Made by a program: the position numbers and the translations under genes. Shown one piece after another: positions 21,058 to 32,679 of a stretch of 64,000 nucleotides of DNA. The DNA comes from Undaria pinnatifida (taxonomy: Eukaryota > Sar > Phaeophyceae > Laminariales > Alariaceae), in the NCBI GenBank assembly GCA_012845835.1, contig JABAKD010000002.1:22927018-22991017 (forward strand), read 5' to 3'. Under the pieces are notes generated by a model that made no database searches, was not told the origin of the DNA, and saw only the letters and a program-made list of their open reading frames with translations. The first letter of the stretch is position 1. Each line of letters begins with the position of its first letter.

Positions 21058-23410
21058 ATGTCTACCAGCGACGATGCAGGTTACTCGGGCAGGCTGCGGT
21101 CCTCCACACGCGCCAACCAGGAGGTCCAAGAGACAGGAAGGGAACGCTCGAGATCACGCCCGGACTCACGCTCGGCATCTCGCGACTCGAGACGGGGAGG
21201 ACCTCCGGACGAGGGATCCGGCGACGACACCAAGGACAACACGAGGGGGCACCGTCAAAGCACACCAACCGATCGTGTCGACTCGCCGGTTCGCAAAGAG
21301 GAAGCGGAACAACCTCCACCAGGCTCTGAGACGTCTCGGCGCCAGCTCTCGCCAGCCCGGGGGAGCACCTCCAGCTGGCCTCCCCGCGCTCAACAGAGCA
21401 CCACCGCCGCCACCTGGACTCTCCGCGCTCGACAGAGCACCAACCCCAGAGCTTCCGGGACCGGAGCACCCATGCCGTCACCCACTTGGCCTTGGCTTCT
21501 GAGGTGGCGCGAGCCAAGCGAGCGCTCAACGACGCAAAAGCTACTGTACCTCGGTGTGAGGTACGCCGACGTCGCCACGATGATGACGTCGAGCAGCGGA
21601 AGGTCGCTGCGCGAGAGGCGTCCCTGGCGCTGGAGAGGGCGCGCCGAGCCCCCGTCCTATCAGCTGCGTCGACTGCGGCGGGAGCTACCGCACCCCCCTC
21701 GCCTCCGGCGCGCCCGCTGGGTGTCGCCTCCCAGGAGTCACGACCTGGGGACGACGCCTTTATGGAAGGCAGCCTCGAGTTTATGGCGTCTACCCCGAGG
21801 GTAGAGTTCTTGACGGAGTTGGTGCAAGCGGCAGTTGGTGCAAGCGGTGGTGACAACGGCCACCGCCCTCCTCTCGTCTGAGAGACTGTCGTTGACGCGC
21901 GCGGAAAACCTTTCGTTAGGAGAGGCCTGGGCCCGCCGGGATAATGGCTCCTTCTCTGGGCAGATGAGACGCGCCGCTGCCCTTGCCTTGGTGAAGGCTC
22001 TGCGCATGATCCACGACGAGGCCCCCGATCCCGTACTCTGACCTACCCCGAAGGAAGCGCTGGAGGAACGGCACCGAAACAAAAAGCGGCGCGTCGACAG
22101 TCGCGACCACGGGGACCTCAACCGTGAAGGTGGTGGGTCGGGGGGTGGCGGCAGCCAAGCTGGGGGAGACGGCGGAAATAGTGGGGATGGTGACCACCAC
22201 AACCGCCGCGGTGGCAGATGCGATGGTGGGGACGGGGGAAGCGTGTCGGGTACTGGTGGTAGGTCAGGATGCCGCCGAGGGAGAAACCAGGGCTGAACCA
22301 ACCTGGTCGCCGCAGCTCTGGGGGAGGCACTGGAGGGCGGTGGAACAGCGCACAAGGTCATTCAGCGTGGGACGGCTCGTCCACCTCCTCCCTCTCGTCT
22401 TCGGGCTCGAGCACGGACAACGGCGAGGTGGCCGTGGTTTTGGTAAGAAGCAAGTAACTCTTTCCCTGATGGATATTGTTTTCTCCGCTGAACGTCTGAG
22501 CAAGCTGACTGTGTCGGGTGACCACACCAAGCCTATTTCTTTGGATTTGGCCCGCGCGCGTACCGCCGAGATTGCCACTGCCGTGGCTACAGCCGAAGCC
22601 ACACTTGATGACTCGGTTCGGCGTGCTTACGTTAAGCTCTCCTACAAAGACGTATCCAGCATATCTGTGCTGCCGTTCCCCGCCTTTTTGAACAAGTCTG
22701 ACGGCACGCAGCAACTTACACGTTCGGTTCGGTCTGCAATGTCTGACATGCCCATGCGCTGCGACGACCGTTGCACAGAGGGCGTACGAGCGCCCGCGTG
22801 GGTAACCGGTTGGACCCACCCGCTCAAACTGGCATTCAACCGTTCCATAACGCCTGACAAGCCCACGACCGCCCGCATGACCACCCTGACCGACGACTTT
22901 TTCGGACAGGTGTCGAGAGCAATACACACCGGCGCATCGGGTTCTGAGGTTTTCACCCTCCTGCTACGCCTGCTCGTGACGCACTTCGACCGGGTCGACA
23001 CGGGAGAGGGCTACACTAGGTTGCACACTTTTGGAGGGTGTAACGGCACGCCTTTTTCTGATTTCAGTTGGGAGGTCCGCGTGTTGGTATCGGCAGTCAC
23101 AGGGAGTGAGCGTGTTTTATTTCCGGGGACGGATGCGGTGTTGGAGGTGGTTCTGATGGCGGTCAACGAGCAGTCTCCGACACTCATGCCTACGTCGTAC
23201 CCTGGTTCGAAGGTAACGGACCCGCGGCCATTCGCCTCGTTAGATGCTATGTGGAGAGCTTTTTGTGACTTGGCGCACAATAAGACACCTGTCGTCAACC
23301 GCGAAAAACATGTTGCTCTACCTGTTTCTTCGACGGGAGCGCGGTCATCCGCCCCGTCGGGGCCCCGGCCCGCCGATCATGGGCGCGGCCAGGGCCGAGT
23401 GCCGTCCTAG
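21058..23410 (+). pseudogene. gag (N-terminal, coiled-coil and core), frameshifted
   Basis: The ATG at 21058 opens a Ser/Arg/Pro-rich N-terminus. The frame moves near 21480 into a coiled-coil-like stretch (AKRALNDAKATVPRC, QRKVAAREASLALERARR). An exact-position 16-bp tandem duplication at 21819-21850 (TTGGTGCAAGCGGCAG / TTGGTGCAAGCGGTGG) then breaks the frame, which resumes as SSERLSLTRAENLSLG. After a Gly-rich segment a long open frame (about 22440-23410) encodes the presumed capsid core (VTLSLMDIVFSAERLSKL, FFGQVSRAIHTGASGSEVFT). The core assignment rests on position between coiled coil and zinc knuckle, not on a recognised motif. Confidence 0.65.
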
Positions 23411-23551
23411 TCGCTTTCGTGGCAGACGGGGTCGAGCCAGCATCCAACTGTCATGCCCATCGATGATTCATCTGACCCTTGGCTTGGCCAGACATCGAAC
23501 CGCTGGCCACTAGAATAGCGTCATTATGCAGAATTTTTCGCCGCTAGTGCC

Positions 23552-23761
23552 TTGTTCAACACAGGCGACCCTTCCCTTTGGAGCGGCCTCCTTTCACTAT
23601 TCACTTGCGCTGGTGCCCTCCGGGAAAACCAGGGGCTTTGCCTCAACTGCCACGAAGACAACCATTCCTTCAAGCATTGTAGGCATCCTTTCATTAATGC
23701 GAGCGGCTGTTTGAACCCTGAACTTGGCCAACTTGGCGACGATGACGCATACCGACGTTAG
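23552..23761 (+). pseudogene. gag zinc knuckle (nucleocapsid)
   Basis: CLNCHEDNHSFKHC at 23639-23680 is a canonical C-x2-C-x4-H-x4-C knuckle, the nucleic-acid-binding motif of Gag nucleocapsid. It lies after the capsid-like frame but out of register with it, with a stop at 23408-23410. Confidence 0.8.
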
Positions 23762-25035
23762 CAACCACGCATGGTCTGCTACCGCCGAGACGGCAAATAT
23801 TTTCGCCCGAACAATCACAAGAAAAATCGTCGCCATCATACAGATCAATCGCAAGGGTACCACCAGGATCAGGGCCAGGTAAACTGTCACAACGATAACA
23901 CATATACGTCGATCACCATGGTGGTATCCCGCCCTCGCCCGCCTCTTCTGCCCCCGCTCCTGCTCCTGGAATGCGCCTTGAAGCCGCCCATAACCTGGGC
24001 GGAAATCCTAACGCGCGCCAGTCTGGCACATTTCGTAACGGCAATTGACAGCTCGACGGCGGTACGACAGCCTGTCGACGGCACTGCCGGGAACAACTCT
24101 TTTGGTTTCAGAAGATGCTCGTCTACCTGTTGATAGCCTATCCAATAACGCCGCACAACTTGCCTCTGTCAAGAGACCGCGGGCTCCTACGCCGTCTGCT
24201 GACGATTCTCACGGCGTAGTACCGGCGGCGGGAACTAGCGCTTCGAGCGTGGTTTCTCCCAGCCAGGAAATTTTGACGGCGAGAACACGCGCTTCCAGCG
24301 ACATTATCCTCGGCCATGGTCCGAGTTCGTCGACGGGAACCCGCGCTTCCAGCGCTGTTTCCCTCAGCCGCGGCATAAACTCGGCAATGGGGGTATGCAC
24401 TCCAAACGCCGCCTCCATCAACCATGGCACGGGAGCCTGCGTTTTACGCGCTCCCCCCCAGGCAGGCATCGTGCAGCAATATAGCTGCGGTAACGGCGCG
24501 ACGCCTTGTTACGCGAACGTGCTCATCCCCCCCTCTCCCTGACCATGCGGTGGTGGTCGGTTTGAGGTGTGACGGTCGACCCTCAAAACACTTTTTCTGA
24601 CCACGCGCTGGCGTTCGGTTTGAGGTGTGGGAAGGCCAACACTAAAACACACCGATATATTTTGCGAGGCTCGATCCGGTGTTTGCTCGCGATAGCAGCG
24701 AGCGCTCTTTTTTTTTTCTTATTTTCCATCAAGAAGGAGTCGACAAGATTAGCTACCTCGTCTCCCTTCTCCAAGAGGCCTAACGGAAAGACCCTCCTCG
24801 GGTAAAAATATTGTTGTCACCTGCCCGAGCCTCGCTCCAGAAGACGCCCACAGTGTCTACGGGCCCTGCTTCGCCTTCTAGCATGCTAACCCACGTACTT
24901 CAGGCTACGCCTGCCCCAGTGGTACAGGGAGCAGATCCGACAATGCATGACGGACCAGTGGTGACGCCACGGCTTCCAGCCTGATCAGCTGGACGCTATT
25001 CCCGTAAATTTACGGAAGAATCGCGCCTCTCGTGA
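23762..25035 (+). pseudogene. gag C-terminal / pol junction, low complexity
   Basis: Several interrupted frames are Ser/Thr/Pro-rich with short internal repeats at 24190-24390 (repeated 'cgcgcttccagcg' and 'gtttc.ctcag.c' blocks). Two related 'cggtttgaggtgtg' blocks occur at 24555-24640. The protease motif D-S/T-G is not seen. Confidence 0.45.
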
Positions 25036-25700
25036 AGCAGAAATATCCCAGAGCGCCTGTCCATTCGGGCGCAGTTAGAGCAGATTCTTGCTATTTACGC
25101 CAAAGATTGAAGAGGCCACGACCCGAGAAACCGTGGGCTCAGACTTGCGTCGTGCGCCTGAGGCCTGGTGTTCCTGAGGGGGACACTACAGGCCCAAAGT
25201 GCCGAGGACTGGTGTTCCCAGAGGGGGACATTGCAGACCCAAATGCCTAACGAGGCTACCGACGGGTTGGCACCGTCGGTGTTGGACTCTTTTTCGGGTG
25301 CAGTGAGAGCGACTTCTTACGAGTTTCCGCCAGCGAGTGAGGAGGACCCGAGGCAAGAAACCGAGGGTTCGGGCTCGCATCATGCTCCCGAGGCCTGGTG
25401 TTCCCGCAAAGGGACACTACAGGCCCAAAGAGTCGAGGACTGGTGTTCCAAGAAGGGGGCATTTCAAACCGAGATGTTCAACGGGGCTAACGACGGGTTA
25501 GCACCGTCGATTTTTGACCATTCTTCGGGCGCAGCTAAAGTGGATTCTCGCGTTTTTCCGCCAATGAGCGAAAAGGACCCGAGGCGAAAAACCGCGGGTT
25601 CAGATTCGCGTCGTGTTCCCGAGGCCTTGTGTTCCCGGGCAGGGACATTGCAGGCCCAAATTCCAATACGACTTATGAACCTTCTCTCGAATACTCCATA
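25036..25700 (+). repeat. In-frame ~240-bp tandem repeats replacing the RT region
   Basis: About 2.7 units of ~240 bp are open in one frame from 25168 to 25701. Each unit encodes ~80 residues with the landmarks EAWCSR.GTLQAQ, EDWCS..G, NDGLAPS and PPASEEDPR. The open frame across units suggests it was translated when expanded. It occupies the space where protease and reverse transcriptase would be expected. Confidence 0.7.
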
Positions 25701-25711
25701 AACAAAGAGGT

Positions 25712-26320
25712 GTTTTTTTGGCAGCGCCTGCTATGGAGAAGTTGGTGAGAGAAATCTTGGCGGAGCTCACGACCCCGCCGGTCCTCGTTTCCCCTGATTG
25801 GGACGCCGTCGGCGACAGCACACGCCCGTTTCACGTGTACTGCGATGCCTGCATCGACGGGTTTGGAGCCGCTCTCGAACAGGAGCAGACGGACGGCTCC
25901 ATAAAACCCATCGCGTACATCAGCCGAGCTACGCTCGACTCGGAAAGGCATTGAACTCCTCTCGATTTGAAGGCTGGCAGCATCGTTTGGGCTCTCAAGC
26001 GCCTCCGCGGCTATCTTTGGGGCACCAAATCCCGAATATTCTCAGACCACAAGGCTCTGGAAAGCATAGGCAAAGTGGGGAACCACAACGCCCGAGTCCA
26101 GATATGGCTCAAGTTCCTCACCGCATTCGATTACACCCTCGAATACCGAAAAGGAAGTGCGAACGGCAACGCCGACTTCCTGTCTCGCTTGCCAGAGCCT
26201 GCCACGGAACACGACCGCAATGGTTCGACGAGTCTCACCCCTGTTGAGGATGGTGGCATATGTCTCATAAGGGCTTGCTGGCTGTACACTCCTTCCTCTC
26301 CGATTCCGGGTGTCGGCTAG
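25712..26320 (+). pseudogene. Ty3/Gypsy RNase H domain with nonsense codon
   Basis: Starts with the connection segment (LTTPPVLVSPDWD) and continues with the RNase H strand holding the first acidic residue (FHVYCDACIDGFGAAL), IKPIAYISRATLDSE, VWALKRLRGYLWG and IFSDHKALESI, ending ANGNADFLSRLP. All blocks are in one frame apart from TGA at 25952-25954, most simply TGG (Trp) mutated to TGA. Upstream RT palm motifs are absent. Confidence 0.85.
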
Positions 26321-26946
26321 GGTGGGCTAATGCCCCGCACCGAAAGTAATGCCTTGGGTGGGCTTCATCTCACCCTTGCCGACTTTTGCGATTTTCGCAC
26401 ACACGGGTCACGTATGAGGCTTGACGACCTTCCTACTCCTTCCAGGAGATTCGTCGCTCGTGTTTCTGCATCCACCGCCACCGTCGATAGCTCGCCCGGC
26501 CGAGGCGGGGGCTCGCGTACAGCCGACCACGATTTCGCTTCGGTTTTTGCTGTACCCACCGTGGCCAACGAGGACTCCGCCGAAGCCCCGGCTGCCACGA
26601 CATCAGTGGCCCAACCGACTCCTTTCCGGAGCTCGGTACAAGGGGCTGACCCAGTCGAGCCCACGGGCCCGACCGCGCCCGTCCCAACCTCGCCTGGATC
26701 TCCGGCGCCCCAGACGATGACGCCTTTTTCAGACCGCATCTCCACTCGGACGCGCCGGCGTTCAGCAACAGCAGCGGGTAAGGCACCCCCTGCTGTCGAC
26801 TATGGCTTCGGGCCCGGCGGGGTCCCCCGGCCATCGTCCAGACGAGTTACAACTCCACCGCGAGCCCGACGGCCGCGGCCTCTAATCTTGCCGACCCGCC
26901 GGCCCGCACGGTAACACTTCCGTCCGACCACGACCACGCAGAGCCT
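26321..26946 (+). other. Linker between RNase H and integrase
   Basis: A Pro/Ala/Thr/Arg-rich frame at 26330-26914 has no recognised domain and could be a spacer of the polyprotein. It is separated from the integrase frame by a stop. Confidence 0.4.
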
Positions 26947-29283
26947 GTGAGAACTCCTCTCCTACGGCTTACGCCTCCTCCTGGTGACACGCCGGCTACA
27001 CTGACAAGGTCGGATGCCCTCGACGACGCTGCTGAATTGCGGTTCGCGGATTCCGTCGCGCGTTATTCGCATGCGGATTGGAAGCGCGAACAGCACGCAG
27101 AGCCGACGTGCCACGCCACGATACGTTACATCTCTATCGGCCGGCCGTCACCCCTGCCACCCGACTTCTTGGCATGCAACCCCTCGCCCAAGCGTCCCTC
27201 CCTCTCAGACATCCAGGAGCTGGCGGGTAAGGGTCGACTACATACAACCGACGAAGACATCGTCCTACTCGTCCGTAACCCGATACTCCCGCAAACAAGC
27301 TCTGACAAACCCAACTCTGTGGGGCGAACTGATTGCTTGCTAAACGACGAGCCACTTCGCATCTACGTTCCCCTGCTCATGCGCCCTTGGATCATGCAAG
27401 CTTGTCACTCGACGGCCTCTTGTTCCCTTGGCACCACGCGCACGTTGCGCATGCTGGAGCGTTTTTATTGGTGGATTGGCATGAATGTGTGCACCCGGTG
27501 GTGGCTTCGCCACTGCTTGAAGTGCCAAGTGCGGAAAACCCCACGGCTGACTGTCCGCTGGCCCATCATCACAATGCCTCTGCCGGAAGGTCCAGGTATC
27601 GCTGTCAGTGTTGACTACTTCGGCCCCCTTCCGGTCACACCACGAGGCAACACCTACATCCTGCTGTTCACCGATCGCTTCAGTCGTCGAGGCGACATGT
27701 TTCCCGTCACTGCCGCTGAGTTCACCGCGGAAGGTACAGCCAATATCCTGGTGAACCAAAAACATCCCCTTGTGGGGGTGCCCGCGCACCATTCTCTCGG
27801 AAAACGGGCTGCAGTTCTGCTCCAAGTTTTCACAAGCTGTATATCAGCTGTTGGGTGTGCACAAGCTTGCTACAAGCTCCTATCATCCCAACTGCAACGG
27901 GGGCGTTGAGCGGGTAAATCACACTATGGCACAAATGCTGGCTATGGTCGTCAGCGAGCGACAAGACGATTGGGACTTGCATCTGCCCCACGTAGAATTC
28001 GCTTACAACAACTCCGTCAGCGCGGCGACGGGTCCGGCGCCCAACGAGGTCCACATGGGCAGACTCCCACGGCTCCCCCTGACGGTTTTCGACCGCACAG
28101 GTGTCGTGGGACACCAGAGTCTGGCCCGTGACCACCTGGCCTATTGCGACTTAGCCACCAACCGGCAAAAGCGCGCGAACGACACTGTCCGCGCACACCA
28201 CGCCCGCACCGTTTCCCGTGTTAACCGCAGAAACTCCGCCCTCGTCGACGCGCTGCGTCCAGCACCTAACTTCACTGTGGGTGGCTGGGCATGGGTATAC
28301 AATTCTGCCTCTATCATCCGCCAGGGTGTGAAGGCGAACACCGACGCCAAGGTACTCAAGGCCAAACTCGCACTTAACTGGACGGGCCCGTACAAGGTCC
28401 TGGCCGTCGGTCCCTGCTCCGCTGCCGAGACCCCGGATGGCTCGCCGCTCGGAAGCAACCTCCTCTATTTGGATCTCTCTTCCGACCTGCCCGGTTCGGA
28501 CGCTCGTCGGCGTGTGGCCAACGAGCGCTGCAAACCCTGTGCCAACCCCCACGACAGCGGGGACATACCCAAATACCTACCGGCGGGGCTGACACAGTAC
28601 GTGCTCAACAAATTTTCCAAGAAGTCCCCGCCGTACCACGTCACTCAAGACGACGTTTCGACTCCCCTCCAACGGCTGGAAGTGGAGCAGAGAACTGGTC
28701 ATCAGTCGGTACGGGGGCGAGGTGGCGTCATCGCGGTGCTATACAAGACGCATTGGGCAGGACTCTCCGAACCTTCCTGGGAGCGGGAAATGGACCTCCA
28801 CCTCTCTCGCTCCCACATCTTACGTTATTGGGCCGGAACCCCGGACCAGCACCGCCAAACCAACCGCCTCTACCGCCGAATGCGGATCGGGGCGGCACAG
28901 CGTGAGCTCTCCCGCAACAACGGGGAACGTTTCCTAGCGCCGGGCTACGCCTGTCTCCACTGTCCACAGTTCCCCGCGCCGATTGGTTCCGTCGCTACCA
29001 CGACACAGTACTCCCCAAGGGAGCCCACTTTTGGTACAAGGGACACGATGGGTTATGGTGGCTTGGAAAAACCAGCGCGAGCACTACCGAGGACAAGGTA
29101 TACCCGGTCCGCTTTCTGGACGACCCAGGACCGATTAAACTTCCTCTTCCCCCGGCGCGCTACACGACTTCGACGGGAGCCGTACGAGGCTCTTGGTGCT
29201 TGCAAGTTCACATCGCCAGTGCGTTTCCTCGGGGAATCCAACGTAACGTAGATGAATCTCGACGCGCGGTCGTGGCCAGTTGA
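26947..29283 (+). pseudogene. Ty3/Gypsy integrase, chromodomain and extra C-terminal domain, frameshifted
   Basis: The first frame (26947-27769) carries a zinc-binding-like segment (ACHSTASCSLG ... HCLKC). The second His of the usual HHCC (as in H-x-G) is Ser here. The DDE core opens with VDYFGPLPVTPRG (first Asp 27612-27614). A frameshift near 27765 moves to 27770 onward: ILSENG, where the second catalytic Asp is Glu (27800-27802), then the third acidic residue in GGVERVNHT (Glu 27908-27910) and WDLHLPHVEFAYNNS. The C-terminal part has a chromodomain-like segment (VLYKTHWAGLSEPSWERE, ~28670-28835), a chromatin-targeting module of chromoviruses. A further shift near 28980 opens GHDGLWWLGK and YPVRFLDDPGPIKLPLPPA, ending at TGA 29281-29283. 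The element cannot be active. Confidence 0.85.
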
Positions 29284-29290
29284 CTTTCAA

Positions 29291-30574
29291 GCCGCCACCG
29301 CTCCTCGATAGTTCTTCATTTTTTGGAGTTATGAGTTTTGTGTCTCTGTTCTTGGGTTGTTCGTAGTGTCCTGAGGGTCTTCGTCGGGTTTTAGGGCGGT
29401 TATTCCTTTATTTTTTCTCTCTGTCCTGCCGAACCCCCTGCTCAGTGCCGGGTCAGGGTTCGGGTGAAACGCCGCTATCTGAGGCGCAGGGCTGTCGCAT
29501 TTTCGTCATTGTTCAATTTCGTCCTGCCGACGCCCTTCTCAGCCCAGAGCCGGGGGGGGGACCAGGGTACCATGTTCGCGCGTAACGTGGTACAGGGCTA
29601 TGTACGGGTCTGTGTGTCATCTTTTATCTTTTGTGTGTTGTATTTGTTCTACTTTGTTTTTTCGTCTAAACACTTCCCCCGCTAGCGGGGCTGTAGGTGT
29701 TGCCACCTTCCATCCCGGATATTTGTCGTTTCCTCGTCTAACCCCCCGCCTTGCCGATGGCCCGCGGGAGGTTTTTCGCATGATTTTTTCCTTGTGTTAG
29801 CGCCTGTGTTCCCCTCCATATCGACGAGGGCTCGCCTCACCATAGTACCTTATATGTGGTTGGTTATCCGTAGAGACTTTCCTGCCCCCCCCCGCCACAC
29901 CGGCGACATGCGGCAGGTTCTAGAGCCTTTTGTGCCCCCCCCCCGCCACACTGGCGGCACGCGGCAGGTTTTCGATGGGTGATTTTTGCCTTGTTGTAGG
30001 GTCTGCATTTCTTTCAACTGTTTTTTTTCGCGTGTTTCTGGCTCCATAGCCAGACGGTTAGAGGTGTGGGAGTGAGTTTTGAGGAGCCGCATCTTCGACT
30101 CATGGTCTAGTTCGTAGAACCGGAGTTTCCCCGAATCTCCCATATTTCTGCATATGCGACTCATCAGGGTGGGCTAGTGTTAAGATACGGCCTCGAAAGA
30201 CCTGTAAATATCCGAATTTGGGATCATTTGGATGGGTTTCGTATGATAAGGTTGGCGTTTTATATTCGGGAAAGTTAGGAAATAGATCAGAGGCACGTGC
30301 CTCCGATCTCAGAAGCTACCCGGGGCTCTGGTGGAATCGAATAACGCTACGTCACTACGAAGGAAAAGAAAGTGAGTACTCTCCGAGGACCTGCTCAATT
30401 GGCAGACCTGCAGGGGGCACTCTGTGTCCCCCCTATAACTTTACATTGCGCCACTCCCCTCTAGGCACTTCCCGGAGGGGAACCTTGTACACTACAATCT
30501 TGTCGTACATACAGGTATGCATATATCAATTGGCATATACAGTGTCAACCAAATCCTTGATCTCATAGCTGGAG
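29291..30574. other. 3' flank of the Gypsy element; no gene seen
   Basis: T-rich sequence, a possible but undemonstrated 3' LTR region. Two adjacent ~50-bp units at about 29878-29972 share a C-run, 'gccacac.ggcg' and 'gcggcaggtt'. Nothing else is supported. Confidence 0.35.
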
Positions 30575-30609
30575 TGTATTTTAATATTATATGTGACCTA
30601 AACCTATTG

Positions 30610-30640
<31 letters not shown>

Positions 30641-31372
30641 GCCTTCTTTTTTTTTTCTTCTCTTCCTCGCTTTCTCTTGCTTAAACACCCCACCTTATAT
30701 CGAAATCCGCCAGAGTAATAAACACTTCCACGCCCTGGATATCGTCTCGTTATCGTTTCACAGCCGTCCATGCCGCTGCTGCAATTCCCACCCACCTCCG
30801 CCCCCAACGCCCCCTCCTTCCCCACCACCCGCACCATCGCCTAGACCGGGCACCACGCGTACAGCAAACGCCTTCATCTATGCGACCTAAAGCCCTCCCC
30901 CCCCGCCCCCCGCCCCCCGCCCCCTCCCGGCACATTTACCCCCCCCTCCCGCACAAGAAGGATTTATAGTTTCCACGCACAAACTGACCTGCTCCACCCG
31001 TCCCCTCCCCCCCCCTCCCCCCCTCCCGCCCCCCTTTTGATCAAAATCAGGCCTCCACGTCCTTCAAAACTCCGCCCTCCCCTCACCGGTTATTTGACTT
31101 ACAGGATTCACTTGATAAACTGATGCATTTCCTTCCACAGCTGTCAGATTGTCCCCCTCAGAAGCGGGTTTTATAGTTCCCGCGCACAGACTGCCTAACA
31201 TCACCCTGTTGACCCTGATAGCTACACTGTAGTTGCAAGGGGAGTCGCCGACCTATATCCTTAATGAGGACACACAATCCGTAATACGCGCGATCGGAGT
31301 ATCACACACAGCTTGCAAAGATGAGTTTCGACAAAATATTCGATCTCACAGCTGGAGTGTATTTTTATTTTT
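30575..31372 (-). repeat. G-tract dispersed repeat, copy R2
   Basis: Minus-strand copy of the family at 2745-3375. It includes a >25-base C-run at 30610-30640 (G on the minus strand), the second module 'atacgcgtggtgc' complement around 30840-30870, and the head 'agctgtgagatcgaatattt' complement near 31345-31365. Confidence 0.75.
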
Positions 31373-31409
31373 ATATGATCCAAAAAGACGTCACGACCAC
31401 CTTACTTAG

Positions 31410-31417
31410 CGAATTAT
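31410..31417 (+). repeat. Probable 8-bp target duplication, left
   Basis: CGAATTAT, matching CGAATTTT at 33301-33308 at 7 of 8 positions, next to the long inverted repeats. Confidence 0.45.
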
Positions 31418-31737
31418 AGAATAGCAGTGGGATTGCTGAACCCTATGCGCGATAAAAATTGAAGGCAAGAACCGGGGAGGAGAAGGGATGACACTTGTGA
31501 CCACGGCTTGTCCAGAAGCTGGAAAGTGAAAGTGTGCAAAAAGAAAAATAATAAGGAAAGGTTATTATATACTCCGGTACACGAAGTAATAAGGTTATTA
31601 CATTGACCATGTCGTATTGTGTGGCGTGCAGGTCACTATTACCGCGACCATTTTCACGGCCACCGAAGGTGTTGCCCGAGGACGGTGCATCATGACAACG
31701 ACTCGTCCTATATCTCATACCTGGTCGTAGTCCGTTT

Positions 31738-32289
31738 TCACCAACTATTATTACTATGGTTAAGATACTTGGGCTCTTGCAGACTGCACTGCTGCTGCTG
31801 TTGCTTGTGAACTTCGTGCCGCTGTTGTTCTTCTTCTGTGCCCCCACTCCCCGCATCGAAGAACGCAGGACATTCGAAAACCTGAAACCAAAAAAAATTG
31901 AAAAATAAAAAAACACTATATGTTGAAAAACTCGATGTTGATGAAGAACTTGACATGTCGACATCGCGACATCTCGACATCGCGACATCTCTCTCAACAT
32001 CAGGCTCAATGGACGTAGACGTGCCGGCGGGATCAAGACCCGCCTTGGGAGCCCTTCCTCCGGGAAAAATGATGGTGTCGACTGGTGAGAGGTTTGACCC
32101 TACGAGGACGGAGAGCACAACGTCGGAGACGTTGGCGTACTGCGCGAAAACCAAACCTCCAACAACAACAACGACACACACGACGAGCATATCAATCATT
32201 GTTAGGTTATTAGGCAAGACAGGTGCGAGCGAGACAACATCAAGTAGCCTTGCGTTGCCATCAGTCAGTAGTGTCACACACAGAGACAT
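31738..32289 (-). CDS. Hypothetical membrane-type ORF inside the long-TIR element
   Basis: A 183-codon frame opens with ATG at 32289. It has one strongly hydrophobic stretch around residues 30-50 (MLVVCVVVVVGGLVFA), then a mixed region (VLVGSNLSPVDTIIFPGG) and a low-complexity Ser/Gln-rich tail probably beyond the true coding end. A downstream donor may end the exon earlier. I do not recognise a family. It may be captured host sequence or chance. Confidence 0.25.
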   Translation of the reverse strand: MSLCVTLLTDGNARLLDVVSLAPVLPNNLTMIDMLVVCVVVVVGGLVFAQYANVSDVVLSVLVGSNLSPVDTIIFPGGRAPKAGLDPAGTSTSIEPDVERDVAMSRCRDVDMSSSSSTSSFSTYSVFLFFNFFWFQVFECPAFFDAGSGGTEEEQQRHEVHKQQQQQCSLQEPKYLNHSNNSW

Positions 32290-32469
32290 GGTACAACCAT
32301 AGTGCTAGACCGGTCATCCATATACTGCCGGTCCTGCCCTCTATACCCCCTCTCCTTGCTGCTGCTGTGTTCAGGCGACATCCGACCTGACTCGGCACTG
32401 GCACCGATCGCAAAGGCGGCTGCACCAGCTGGCCCTCCAGCAACAACGCAACTCCAAACAAGCAACTAT

Positions 32470-32679
32470 ATGATGGTGCCTCCCGCCCCCTCCACCTCGG
32501 ACTCCATGGCAACGAAGGATCAGCTTGTACAGGCACAGGAGTACCTAGGAACGCTGCGCTCGGACCGCGCGGAGTCGTGCAGGGAGCTGGAGGAGGAGGC
32601 GAAGGTGTTCCTGGACTCTCCTTCCACGCCGGAGCAGGAACGGCGCTTCCGTCTTATCTACCAGCTTCTGCGATACCAG
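32470..32679 (+). CDS. Exon-like ORF, helical acidic protein fragment, inside the long-TIR element
   Basis: From ATG at 32470 the frame runs 70 codons to CAG before a GTCCGT donor at 32680. The sequence is helical and charged (MATKDQLVQAQEYLGTLR, ELEEEAKVFLDSPSTPEQ, RFRLIYQLLRYQ) and looks like real coding sequence by composition. No matching downstream exon was found before the right TIR. Family unknown. Its position between TIRs suggests a transposon-captured gene fragment. Confidence 0.4.

Larger units (their letters stand above)
20651..29290 (+). mobile_element. Decayed Ty3/Gypsy (chromovirus-like) LTR retrotransposon
   Basis: Domain order on the plus strand is gag N-terminus and coiled coil, gag core, zinc knuckle, a tandem-repeat segment, RNase H, integrase, chromodomain and an extra C-terminal domain. 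This is the Ty3/Gypsy order, but protease and reverse transcriptase are not found between 24540 and 25710. Multiple frameshifts, a nonsense codon and active-site changes show it is dead. I could not identify paired LTRs, a primer-binding site or a target duplication, so the outer boundaries are approximate. Confidence 0.85.
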
